A DNA stretch of 64,000 nucleotides. Origin: Haliclona indistincta (Eukaryota > Porifera > Demospongiae > Haplosclerida > Chalinidae). The notes beneath the pieces were generated by a model. That model was not told the DNA's origin, searched no databases, and saw nothing but the letters and a program-made list of their open reading frames with translations. This document shows, one piece after another, positions 37,801 to 49,800 of this stretch. How positions within the stretch are numbered: position 1 is the stretch's first letter; every line of letters starts with the position of its first letter. Where the stretch lies: the NCBI GenBank assembly GCA_964017065.1, contig OZ024788.1, forward strand, positions 12,170,845 through 12,234,844, read 5' to 3'. The translations under genes and the position numbers were made by a program.

Positions 37801-40800
37801 CTTTTCAGTATCCAGCCCCAAAGTACTAACTTTGAGCAAAATTTGACGAGGTCGTTGCACTTTATCGGCTTCACTTTCGAAGTGGGAGGGGCATATCGAC
37901 TGACTTGAGTGTGGGCAATTGCGGCTACTCACTGGCGTAAAAGGACGCAAATTTGAGACCAGTAGCACAAAAGACACACGAGATTGTCACGAGAGAAGTG
38001 GTCAGCATTTACGAAGTTAAAATTTCAGCAAGATCATTTAGTAATTAAAGGGTTAAAGGGGTCTTAGAGTATTTTCAGAATTCCTATTAGTTTCTACTGT
38101 TACATTGATTAAAATTTGCTGGTTATGGTGCCAGCATCCCAAGCCAACCCAGTCATGTGTACACTACACGTTGTCGTCTAGTTGTATAGTCTTTGGTAGT
38201 ATCTAAGTCTTTAGTTGCAGTTTTCTTGCTTATTTAGTGCAATGTCTGGGTTGGATATTCTACATGTTGCTATCATCTGCCTGATATTGTCATGCCCAGT
38301 TAGTGGCTACAGCAGAATATAATATCATTGTGCATGGGCTCCTGACTACAGTGGTAATTATAACGCCCGGACATCGGACATTTGTCCGGTCAAATTGCTT
38401 CAATGACCGGTCAAATAAGTGTTTGTTCTGACATAATTGTAAGGTCATACCAAACACAATAGTTAGTTTTGATAGTGGTCAATGGGGTTGGTTTTCACTC
38501 AGAGTGAATTCATTAACAGCTACATGCTGTGGTTTGGCTTGTAACAGCTTTGTAAACACCAAGACTTAGAGGCTACCTCACTACATTATTGAAGTGCATG
38601 CTGTATGACCGGTCACTTTTTGCTGATGTCCGGACAAACTTTGCCTTGGCCTGACATTTGTCAGGCAATGCTCAAAAATTATAATTAGCACTGGACTATA
38701 CAAAGCCATAGCTAGTTAACCCTTTAGTTGCTAGGTTATTTTGACGAAAATTCGACTTGCTCTAAACTGACAGTTTGTCTAGCAATTTCTACAACATGCA
38801 GCACGCTAGCTGTTCCAAACTTTCACTGTTTTCACCTGGCATGTCAAAGTTTACGACCATGTACTAAACTCTGAGTTGGCCACTCCCACTTCGGAACTGA
38901 AGCCACTTAAGTGCTGCGGCCTCGTCATTTTTCAGCTAATTTTGGTCTTCATTTAGCCCTGGTGACTGATACAAAAACCTGGTGGTGTCCAGGTGAGCAA
39001 ACAGCACAGTTTAGACCATATTCTATGCCAAAGTATGCATTTCCGGGCATCCTGAAGCCCTAAAAATGCCGAAAGCGGCGAGGGGCTTTGCCCCTTCGAA
39101 CCCCAGGTTAAAGGGGGGACACCCCCCTTTAAAAATCCCCCCGTCCCCCCATTCTATATGGTTTAGTGGGGAGGGTGCGCCGAAAAACAGTGGGTTTTTT
39201 CAGGTAATTTGCAATTAAACTTGATTTGACCTTTCTAGAGCACTTTTCACACTATTTATGACGTCTAGAGTAGGTGGAGTCAATTATGACGCCTTAAGGC
39301 GTCAATAGCCTATAAAGGGTTAAGTGGCCATCATGTTGGTGATGTTGGACAGGCAAGTCTGATGATGAACCAGGGAATATCGATGCTTTTTGTTATATAA
39401 AGCGCGACCCTCGTTGATTAGGTAGGTAGTTGAGCCTGAGGCAAGGTCGTTACTTGCCTGGTGAGTACCATGGTATATGGATTGTGAGTTTGGTTGCCGC
39501 GATTGCCGTTTGTTTTGTGAGATGCACCAACCGAGAGTTGACAACCACTCCCCTCAGAATACATGTTCATCACCTTTACACTAGCTCAGATGAATGTAGA
39601 TAGGTATCTGAGTGAGTTGCAGCCTTACTATGAGTGTGAGTTAAAAATATAGAAATAAGTGAAAAAATTAATAAAAACAAAAATAAACATACAGCCTCAT
39701 GGGAAACTGGTCGTGCCATAGCTAGTCGAGCCATAGCTAGTCGACTCTGGTGTCAATTCACAAAGAACGCGTTGCAGGACTAATGCAGAGTTGATCAATT
39801 GTTGCCCAGCTGCGTCGGGCACAAGACTACCGTGTTGTCAGAATGATCAACTGTAACCAAGTCAAATCCCAGTCAGTCAACATGGCGTTTGGCAGCTACG
39901 TTTTCGCATAAGCAAGTTTCTGCCATTGCAGCAGCGGCCCAGAGTTAGTTGTTTGCATTCCGGGGTGTGACCGGTGTACAGATATTTAAGGTACTGATGC
40001 TGTCATGATTAGTTTCAAGGCGCCCAGCAATATTAGGGAGGCACGGTAGTGACTCCCTATGTAGGGATGAACGAGAAAACAAGATGGCGGCTACATACAA
40101 TACAAGTAAATAAAAAGATTTCTAACGAAATCAAAAGGATGTAGGGAGAAAGAAATCTGCTACTGGTCCACAATGTAAACCAACAAGGAGCAAGCATGGA
40201 ATGGTAACATGATTGACTTGCTAACAGACCATAGATCCCTACATCAGTGGCTGTACATAACATTTTGACTATACTATAATTATTTTGTCACAAGCTAAAT
40301 TCAATTCAATGCATGTCATGAGCTAGGTGTCAGTCAATAGCAACTAGCAGAACTGCTTTAGTCAGCCACTGATGTAGGGATCTATGGTCTGTTAGCAAGT
40401 CAATCGTGTTACCATTCCATGCTTGCTCCTTGTTGGTTTACATTGTGGACCAGTAGCAGATTTCTTTATCCCTACATCCTTTTGATTTCGTTAGAAATCT
40501 TTTTATTTTCTTGTTTGTGTCCTTTTTACTTTTACAGTGAGTTTCAAATTTTTTGGTGCAGTTCGAATTCGGCAAGATAATGTATCTCTTTTTTGTTTCC
40601 ATCATTGGTTTGGTTTGCTTTTCTTGATAATTGCTTTTTAACTTGTAGCTCCTAAATACTGAAACTAGCTCATGCATTCATGCATGCTGCAGCCAGGATG
40701 CACAGCATACGAGCCCCGCCCACTCTTGTTTAGAATTTTCTGTATGGCTGTGATACTATCTGGCAAGCAGCAGAACGGTGATACTACACGAGCTTACTCT

Positions 40801-43800
40801 GTGAGTTGTTCTTCGAAGACTCCAGACGCCAATATGCGCTCTCCATACGGCGATACTCTACAAGTGTGTTTGGTCACGTGCGTATTACGTAATCACAATA
40901 ATGGCGTCAAACACTTAGCTAGCCTCGCCTCCAGGCTAGATATCATAATAATATAGCCTGGTACAGACTGTCTACGCATGCGCGCAATATCTACACTAAT
41001 AACAAGATAAATATATTCATGATTTTTGCAAGTAGCTGTATTTTCCTAGCCATGGGTATTCGTGCAGACAGAGTCGCTGCGTGCAGTTTGCTTGCCCATT
41101 GATAGGCATCGAATATAGCAAATTTCAGCAATGCAGTGTTAGCCATCGCGGAGCTACGAGCTCGCCCTGTGAAGACTAAGCACGATTGATTGTACACACT
41201 CTTTCTTTAGTTGTGCGGAAGGTACGAAGCTAAAACTGCTCGAGCGTGCTCATCTGCCATCTGTGCAGGAATCCATGCGATGTTTTCGCCGAGCGCTGCT
41301 CGTACGCGATATTACAGCTACGTGGTGCCAGACAGCACAGCCTGCGTTGCTGTAATATCGCGTACGAGCAGCACCATTCCAGCTTTGCCAACTCTCTCAA
41401 GAGCATATTTTACAGCGTCATTGAAGGTATCGGTAGCAGTAACAGTAGCGCTAGTCATTGTTGATGTAAATTGGAACGGACGTGTATCTAAACGTGCGCG
41501 AACAAATTCACGGAACGTACACGGTGTTTTACTAATTACACCAGTTTTGGTGTAATTTTGGAGCATGCGCAGACAGTCTGTACCAGGCCATCTCTCAGCT
41601 TTGGGGGAGTGGCCTGGAGGCGAGGCTAACACTTAGCTGACAACTGTTCGTGATCGTGAGCTCGTCAAATGTATATCGTCGTTTCGCTAAAAACTAAGTT
41701 CAAAAGGCACATGCCAGGAGAATTTCACGACTGTTCGTGGGTGTTTTGGTCTCGACACTGCTCACGTAAAGGTGCTATGCGAGTTGAAGAAAGAAAGAAA
41801 GAAAGAAAACGAAGATGACGAAAGTCGATTTTCACCGTTTCCAGGTTCGTCACTTTAGTAACAATTTCGAGCAATCTCCTTGCTACTGTAAGATGGGGCA
41901 ACGCCAGAGAGCAGATCTAAGTGTCTTAGGACGTATACAATTCATCACCAGGCGAAATATCAGCGTTTGAACGCTAATACATTGTATGTAGCCGCCATCT
42001 TCTTTTCTCGTTCATCCCTACATAGGGAGTCACTACCGTGCCTCCCTAATATTAGCGTTCAAACGCTGATATTTCGCCTGGTGATGAATTTTATACATCC
42101 AAATACACTTAGATCTGCTCTCTGGCATTGCCCCATCTTACAGTAGAAAGGAGATTGCTCAAAATTGTTGCTAAAGTGACGAACCTGGAAACGGTGAAAA
42201 TCGAGTTTTGTCATATTCGTTTTCTTTCTTTCTTCAACTGGCCTTGCACCTTTACGCAAGCAGTGCCGAGACCAAAGCACCCATGAACAGTCATGAAATT
42301 CTCCTGGCATGTGCCTTTTGAGCTTAGTTTTTAGCGAAACGTCGATATACATTTGACAAGCTCACGTCCACGAACAGTTGTCAGCTAAGTGTTTGACGCC
42401 ATATTGTGATTACTTAATACGCACGTGACCAACCACAGGAATTTATTTGTAGAGTATCGCCGTATGGAGAGCGCATATTGGCGTCTGGAGTCTTCGAAGA
42501 ACAACTCACCGAGTAAGCTCGTGTAGTATCACCGTTCTGCTGCTTGCCAGATAGTACCACAGCCATACAAAAATTCTAAACCAGAGTGGGCGGGGCTCGT
42601 ATGCTGTGCAATCCAGGCTGCAGCATGCATGAATGCATGAGCTAGTTTCAGTATTTAGAGCTACAAGTTAAAAAGCAATTATCAAGAAAAGCAAACCAAA
42701 CCAATGGTGGAAACAAAAAGGGATACATTATCTTGCCGAATTCGAACTGCACCAAAAATTTGAAACTCACTGTAAAAGAAAAAAGGACACAAACAAGAAA
42801 TAAAAAATTTCTAACGAAATCAAAAGGATGTAGGGATATAGAAATCTGCTACTGGTCCACAATGTAAACCAACAAGGAGCAAGCATGGAATGGTAACACG
42901 ATTGACTTGCTAACAGACCATAGATCCCTACATCAGTGGCTGACTACAGCAGTTCTGCTGGTTGCTATTGACTGACACCTGACGTGCATTGAATTGAATT
43001 TAGCTTGTGACAAAATATTGTATAGTCAAAATGTTATGTACAGCCACTGATGTAGGGATCTATGGTCTGTTAGCAAGTCAATCGTGTTACCATTCCATGC
43101 TTGCTCCTTGTTGGTTTACATTGTGGACCAGTAGCAGATTTCTTTATCCCTACATCCTTTTGATTTCGTTAGAAATCTTTTTATTTTCTTGTAATTATTT
43201 CTGCTTGAGCAGAAGGACCTGTCCATTGCCAAGTGTTCAACTTTAGGTTGAAATACCTTCCTGGCAAGCAACGTGTCACAACCATTGAAGAAAAATGATG
43301 GTTAAAGGATTATGGCTCTTACAATAGCATCACTATCCAAATTATATAGAAAGGGATAGTCTTTGGTTAGTTGCTAAAGTCAAAATGAAGTATAATGTGT
43401 TTTACTGGGACGAAAGTGAGTAGAGAATGATGACGGTGTGATTGAGAGTGTATAGCGCTACACTCTATTGGAGGAAGTCTCTTAGACTTATACACTCTCA
43501 AGCTGCAGGAGACCTAAGGGTGTGCGCGCTGTGGTTCTGCTAGGTGTTGACCTGTCATTATGCTGCCGGCAGGGTACAGACCAGACCCTGCTTGTAGGGT
43601 GTGTCGTGTTCCTCACTTGCAGGAGCGTGAGCGTGTGTCCCATGCCCCAGCGCCATAGTGATCTTATTGGCAAAGGACACCGGCACCAGTTCAGGGTACA
43701 CTTGCTGTGTCGGCGACTGGTTGGGGATACCTGTGGCGTCATGTGACTCACTAGGCTCCCCACGGGTGTCCATCCAAGTAATATTCTATGTTGTGGAGTG

Positions 43801-46800
43801 GTCACCATGCATGGACCCGGCGGTATTAGTGGTTTCCCAGCTTGCAATGCTGAATGTGCAAGGCACCTTTGGTGCTCGTAGTGGCTCCCCAGCCTGCAGC
43901 CTGGATATATGTGCATATGCGTTTGGCGTCCCTGTCCTCGCGATATGTGTTATATGTTACAGAAATTGCCAAGGGAGTGAGCCATGAGCTATAACAGCCC
44001 TCATCTTTCTCTCACATGCTGGGGTGTTTAGGTGTTATCATGCGTACAACCCTGGAGCATTAATGGAAAAATAAATAAACAAATAAATAAAACATAAGAA
44101 TCGTTCCCTATTGTGTCACAGTACCAATCATCATAACAATAAATTATAATTGTTTGGGGAATGTTGGTGCCCCCTGCGGGACCACCATTGGGAACAGTAC
44201 ATTCCCCAAAACTACCCTGTATATGTGCTTTGAACACATACATGGCTTCTTGCAACACAAAAACCAATGCACAGTCAAAATTACTGAAGCACCAGTTGAG
44301 ACCAAGCACGGCCAAGACTACTGGGTGTCTTCAGTTGAGACTAGAATCAGTCCAGCAATAGCAACAGTCAAGATTACTGAAGCACCAGTTGAGACCGAGC
44401 ACGGCCAAGACTACTTGAGCCCCGTTTACACGTACTGAAGCCAGCTTAATCAAACTGGTTTGGAATGCGCATTAGTTTTGTCCACACGTAAGCGATAAAC
44501 GTGGATTAACCACATTGTACGTGTAAACGGAAGTGGATTAGCTTGTACAATATGGTGTATGGTGTATGGCGAAGGGCAGAGCATGGCACATAGGCTTCAA
44601 TGGTCGATGTAAAGCTGTCTTAGCCACTCACCACGAGTATTTGTCTATTTATTTACAACCAACAAGGAGCTTACTGTATCTACTTAGTGTTCACGATCTA
44701 CCTACTCAGTGTGTGGCTACGGCTACCTACTCAGTGTTCACGGTCACGCCCACTTGACACACCTTGTCTCGGTTGTGGTCAGCACTTTGCTGTCTTCTGG
44801 TTAGCAGTGCAGTTTCAATAGCAGCTGCAAGAATGTTGGCTTTAGCTGCAAAGCTCCTTCTGCAAACCATAACTAAGGAGCTAACTCTACAATGTGCAAC
44901 ACGCCGAGGGTTTTGTGAAATCTGTTCATTCACTCATTCGTTCAATCATTCTGTCCATCGAGCTGCAGAGATAAGCGATCACTTCTATGTGCTGGTAAGG
45001 TTATGAGCACCTAGGTACTTGTAGATTCCATCTAAACAGCAGGACAGCTCTGGGGGTGCATAGACATCTCAAGAAAAAGCCAATCAAGGCAAATAGCAAT
45101 GGCTACCTACTCAGTGTTCACGGTCACGCCCACTTGACACACCTTGTGGTCGGCACTTTGCTGTCTTCTGGTTAGCAGTGCAGTTTCAATAGCAAGCAGG
45201 TTGGCTTTAGCTGCAAAGCTCCTTCTGAAAGCCATAACTAAGGAGCTAACTCTACAATGTGCAACACGCCGAGGGTTTTGTGAAATCTGTTCATTCGTTT
45301 GTTCGCTCTTTCTGTCAATCGAGCTGCAGAGACCATTGCTCACTTCTGAAACTCGGTAAAGGTAGGAACAGGCTTAGCACGACCACAAGTGCGTGGGAGT
45401 GTCCCACTCATGTCTTCTTACCGTGCTCACTCTCATTATGCCCTCCTGCCTTGGGTTACAGGATATACACGAGGCAGTTAATTAATTAGATGCTGAGACG
45501 AAGTAGAGGTGTCTACTTAGTTAACTCCCGAGTGTATCTCTGCAACCCAAGTTAGGTGGAGTTTATCTGGTTTGTACTACAATGCATGGGTACCCACATG
45601 CGCATTCTGTGCCTCGTGCGCAGCAAGCTAATGGCTAGCTAGGTAGGGTCTCTCTGTACTGTGCTGTATCGAATCTACAGCTAGCTAGGCATTGTTCTAT
45701 GGTGGCATTGTGCATCCACATTGTATAATCGAACTGGGCATTGCTTTTTGAGATCCTTGCATGCCCATTTGCGATCCAGGGATCGCTCACTTGAAGGTGT
45801 TGAGTGTCTAGAAGTGGAGTCAGCCAGCTTTGTGTTCTAAACCTTTTGCATCATTCGCTCAAGGCATTGTGTGCTCATGAGTAAGCTGAGCATTGGATTG
45901 CTGACTCAAGCCATTGATCGTCGATTGCATCATTTTGCCTGTTGGCTAGCCATGGTGTGTCAATAAGCACTTGGTTCTTCCAGGCTTGAAGCAAGCATTT
46001 TTCGAGACACGTTCATAGGCGGCTGCAGAAATCTTAAGTCACCCGGGCCCAGTAGAAGAAGTGTCTATCGGCGCGCTTGCGCGGCGTGAAAATTTTTGCG
46101 TTAATGATATTCATAGGGGTGTGGTTTCATTAATATTGTAGTTATAATAATGAATGTTATTATTGCATGGTCATGACAATATTATTCGGCTGTTCTTGTG
46201 AGTCTCTGCAAAGCGAAGAACAAGCTCATCCACTTGGTCCCACAACTTCGACGATAAGTCTCGTTCGATGGTCAAAAGTGCTAGATCGCTTAAACGAGTC
46301 TGTCCCATTGTCGATCTTAGGTATGTCTTGGTCCTTCTTAGTGACGAAAAACTTCGTTCTGCAGTAGCCGAACTTACACCAATTGTCATCGCTATCTTGT
46401 AGCATTTGATAATCTCTGGGAAGCATTCTGAAACTTGAGATAGGAGATGGTATGCTTCATGGAGAGTATCGGCCTCAGAACTCGGGTCACTGTCACGTCG
46501 CTCAGAAAAAAAATTCTTAGCAAGAGATGCTTCAGATTCTACCGCTGTTTTACCAATGCTATAGTGACTTAAAAATGGAGTCAGAGTTGACATGTCGAGA
46601 AAATGAGTTGAGGTTGGAAGCAATGCATCTAATGCTGTGAATAAGGTTAGATTTAATTCACTGAATCTGTTATTCATCTCCTCCAATAGCACATCAATGG
46701 TGGCATAGTATACATGCGTCCTATAGTCCTCTATGGCTGTTTCCCCGGGTGTCACAACTGCAGCATCAACTATAACATCAGCATGATCAAATCTCTGGGG

Positions 46801-49800
46801 CATTCTTCGTGCACGTCGTGGTCTTGCTGGACAATCATCAATGCCAAACTTCTCAGCTAAGCTCAAACTTTTTTCCCATACCTTTTCCCATGCTTCTTCT
46901 GATCTGAGATCAGACAAAGTAGTTTTAGTGGCTTTGATGCAACTTGCTGCAGTGGCATAATTTAGATGCTCGGCTTGAAGAAGGTTGGAAAGATTATTAG
47001 TCATTCCAAAAATTTTCTCAAAGAGAACAAGGGACAGAAAGAATGAAAAAGACTTCATCTGATGAAGTAAACCCCTAGCTTGGACCGATCTAGTGTTGCT
47101 ATCTTCAGCTAGTTCTTCTAGGGTGCTTACAATTGCAGGCAATGTGGATGTCACAGCTTGAATGGACGTATATCTGCACGACCACCTCGTGTCACTAAGT
47201 TGCTTGAGTTGCACTAACCTTGTAAACCCAAGCTGCCTTTGCTTATTAATGAATACGGAATGAGGAACAGAGGAAGACATATAAACATAGACACATTCAA
47301 GAAGAGAAAAAAATGCACTAGCATGATCGAGCTTTTTACATGAATCGACAAGAACCAAATTTAGTTGGTGGGCATGACAGTGAATGTAAATAGCAGCAGG
47401 ATTGATATCATTGACTCTCGTTTGCACTCCAGTATTGCAGCCACTCATAACTGAGGCACCATCATAGCACTGGCTGACGCAGTTATTAATGTCAATATCC
47501 ATCTCTCTGAGTGCATTCATAATGTATCTGAACAATGCTTCTGAACTAAGCTCATCGCACTTCTTGTAAGTGACGAATCGCTCGCATGTCTTGCAATTAT
47601 ACACATACCTTAAGACCAAAGAAAGCTGTTCAGTCTTGCTGACATCTTTTGTCTCATCGGCAATGAGGGTATAGTATTGAGCACTATGTACCTCATTCAT
47701 AATCATTGCCTAAACGGAATCAGCAAGAAGAGATATTATGCTGTTCTGTATGTCATGCCCTAGCCAAGAAGCATTTTTAGGACCAGATGTCAACCTATTC
47801 TTCACAGTCTCATTATTTCTGCTTAGAAGTACCATAAGTGCCCTAAAATTGCCGATATTTACCGTGTCATTTTCATCAAGGCTCTCTCTGTGACCTCGCA
47901 AGGGGAGACCCTGTTGGCACAAGTATAGGATGCTTTCGACTATTGCTTTAACATACACTCTGTTGTCTTCAACAGTTTTCAATCGACCTCTCTCGATGCA
48001 GACAGCCACAGAGCTGTTGTTAGCAATGGTCGACTTGTACGCATTCCAAGACAACATTGCTTCATGATGTTTAGTGCAAATACTATGGTGGAAGGTTAGA
48101 GTACCACTCTTTCCTCTAGCATGCTTCCAGTCACGAAAACCGATACGCATCAATGAGTCTTCTGTTGCCGCAATACCGAAAAAGCGACAAGGGAAACAAA
48201 ACACAGCATCCCTTTCAATTGAGTACTCTATCCACGGGTAGTCATTATACCAATTTACCTGGAAACTTCTCTTTGACGAACCATACTGTCTGGATGGAAA
48301 TTGGACATTCTTTGGTTGTTGAGGTGCGTCGGATTTGTGCTGGGCAATGTCACTTGGTAGATTATCAAACTGTAGGTTCTGCTGAGCAGTTGGCAGCTCA
48401 GTAGTCTGGCTCTGAGATGATGAAGAAGTAGTCTGGCTCTGAGATGTTGATGATGAAGTAGTCTGGCTCTGAGATGTTGATGATGAAGTAGTCTGGCTCT
48501 GAGATGTTGATGATGAAGTAGTCTGGCTCTGAGATGTTGATGATGAAGTAGTCTGGCTCTGAGATGTTGATGATGAAGTAGTCTGGCTCTGAGATGTTGA
48601 TGATGAAGTAGTCTGGCTCTGAGATGTTGACTGTTGGGACTCAGGCTCAGTAGACTGGCTTCCAATGACATTGCCAACTATTTTAAAACAAGTCATTTTA
48701 CAGTAATTCATAGTTTACACTTACAGTTAGTCTCAGTTGGTTTAGGTCTCTTTGAAATGAACTGCATCATGGAAGTTTGGCTACGCTTAGACATGATTAG
48801 TATATATAGTGTGGCTGCACTGTTACTACAATTTAAGCCTGACCACTGCACGTTGTTACATGCGCACGCACGCCCAGCTGAAAAAAATTTCAGCTGGCCA
48901 GCCCAGCCCGGGCATGGCCCGGGCATGCCCGGGCCTGCAGCCGCCTATGGACACGTTGAGACTTTACACATCTCTTGGATTTTATTTTTAACCTCACAGG
49001 ATAATTAAAAGCGTCTTCTAACTTCCAGAGGTGATGTGTATAGGATTTAGACAACTGGCAACACCTTTGATCCTCCCACGCATTGTAGTACAAGTGTCTT
49101 TAGACGCGTACATTACACTACTAAGCAAAGTATTACACGTCGCGTTATCTTGTGAGATAACGCTAATGTTATCTTGTGAGAAAAATTAGTACAGCGTTCA
49201 TAGAGTTGAGTGTGCTTAGCGCTTTGCAGATTACGACAAGAGTCGTTGGCTATGCAAGGGCGCACGTTATGATGCTTTACAGCTAGTTTAGTGCCGTCCA
49301 GCAATCTCTCTAGGACTAAACAACAAAAAGAATAATATTGTTTATTAATATTCATAAGCAAACACTAACCCACTACCTTAAAAATAAAAATAAATTGCCA
49401 ACCAGGACTTGAACAAGTGGCCTTTGCATCACCAAGACAAGTGCTCAACACGATATGCCATTTGCACCCACTTCTCATAGACCTCAATGCATTGCTTACT
49501 TAACTCTTTAGGGGGAATACCTGAATACCTGAATACCACTTCTCATAGACCTTCGTACCCAGCATTTATTAAAGACTATTTGAACCTGGTGCTTAATAGA
49601 GGTACTACAGTATGTATCAATGCATTGCTTACTTAACTCTTTAGGGGGAATACCTGAATACCTGAATACCACTTCTCATAGACCTTCGTACCCAGCATTT
49701 ATTAAAGACTATTTGAACCTGGTGCTTAATAGAGGTACTACAGTATGTATTAGTTACACTATGCCTACTCGTGGTGTATCATGAATACACGAAGCAATAA

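Larger units (their letters stand above)
46171..48794 (-). pseudogene. hAT transposase (ZMYM1-like, TTF zinc finger + dimerisation domain) with one in-frame TAG
   Basis: Exon 1 (48794-48725) encodes MSKRSQTSMMQFISKRPKP, a start typical of the family. A 47-nt intron (48724-48678, GTAAGT...ATAG) joins it in frame to 48677-46171; together they make 859 codons. The order is a Ser/Gln/Thr repeat region, a TTF-type zinc finger (YPWIEYSIERDAVFCFPCRF), the DUF4371-like core (YYTLIADETKDVSKTEQ; the DE of the catalytic core), HCHAHQLNLVL, and the hAT C-terminal dimerisation motif (ATAERSFSSLRRTKTYLRS). A single TAG at 47710-47712 breaks the frame just before the DETKD motif; everything either side is intact. 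Without that stop I would call it full length. Confidence 0.85.
46014..48949 (-). mobile_element. Complete hAT transposon (2936 bp)
   Basis: The 15-bp terminal inverted repeats CATAGGCGGCTGCAG are perfect (46014-46028 and complement at 48935-48949). The 8-bp target duplication GACACGTT is exact (46006-46013 and 48950-48957), the length expected of hAT elements. The subterminal region on the right holds repeats of GCCCGGGCATG, and CCCGGGC also occurs near the left end, likely transposase-binding sites. It encodes one transposase gene on the minus strand. Confidence 0.92.

Noticed and set aside
37714..37977. 87-codon frame starting MSFVLLVSN, conserved in several P copies
   Set aside because: It is conserved only because the copies are related; length and frame vary, and no domain is seen, so I did not call a gene.
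41295..41372. Central hairpin as a miRNA precursor
   Set aside because: The arms are perfectly paired and sit inside a TIR element; no evidence separates it from MITE structure.
40030..43193. F family as Helitrons (hairpin near CTAA end)
   Set aside because: The opposite end does not start with TC, the hairpin is at the very terminus, and no Rep/helicase is seen.
49385..49475. tRNA gene
   Set aside because: B-box-like sequence is present, but the T and acceptor stems do not pair, so only a tRNA-like label was kept.
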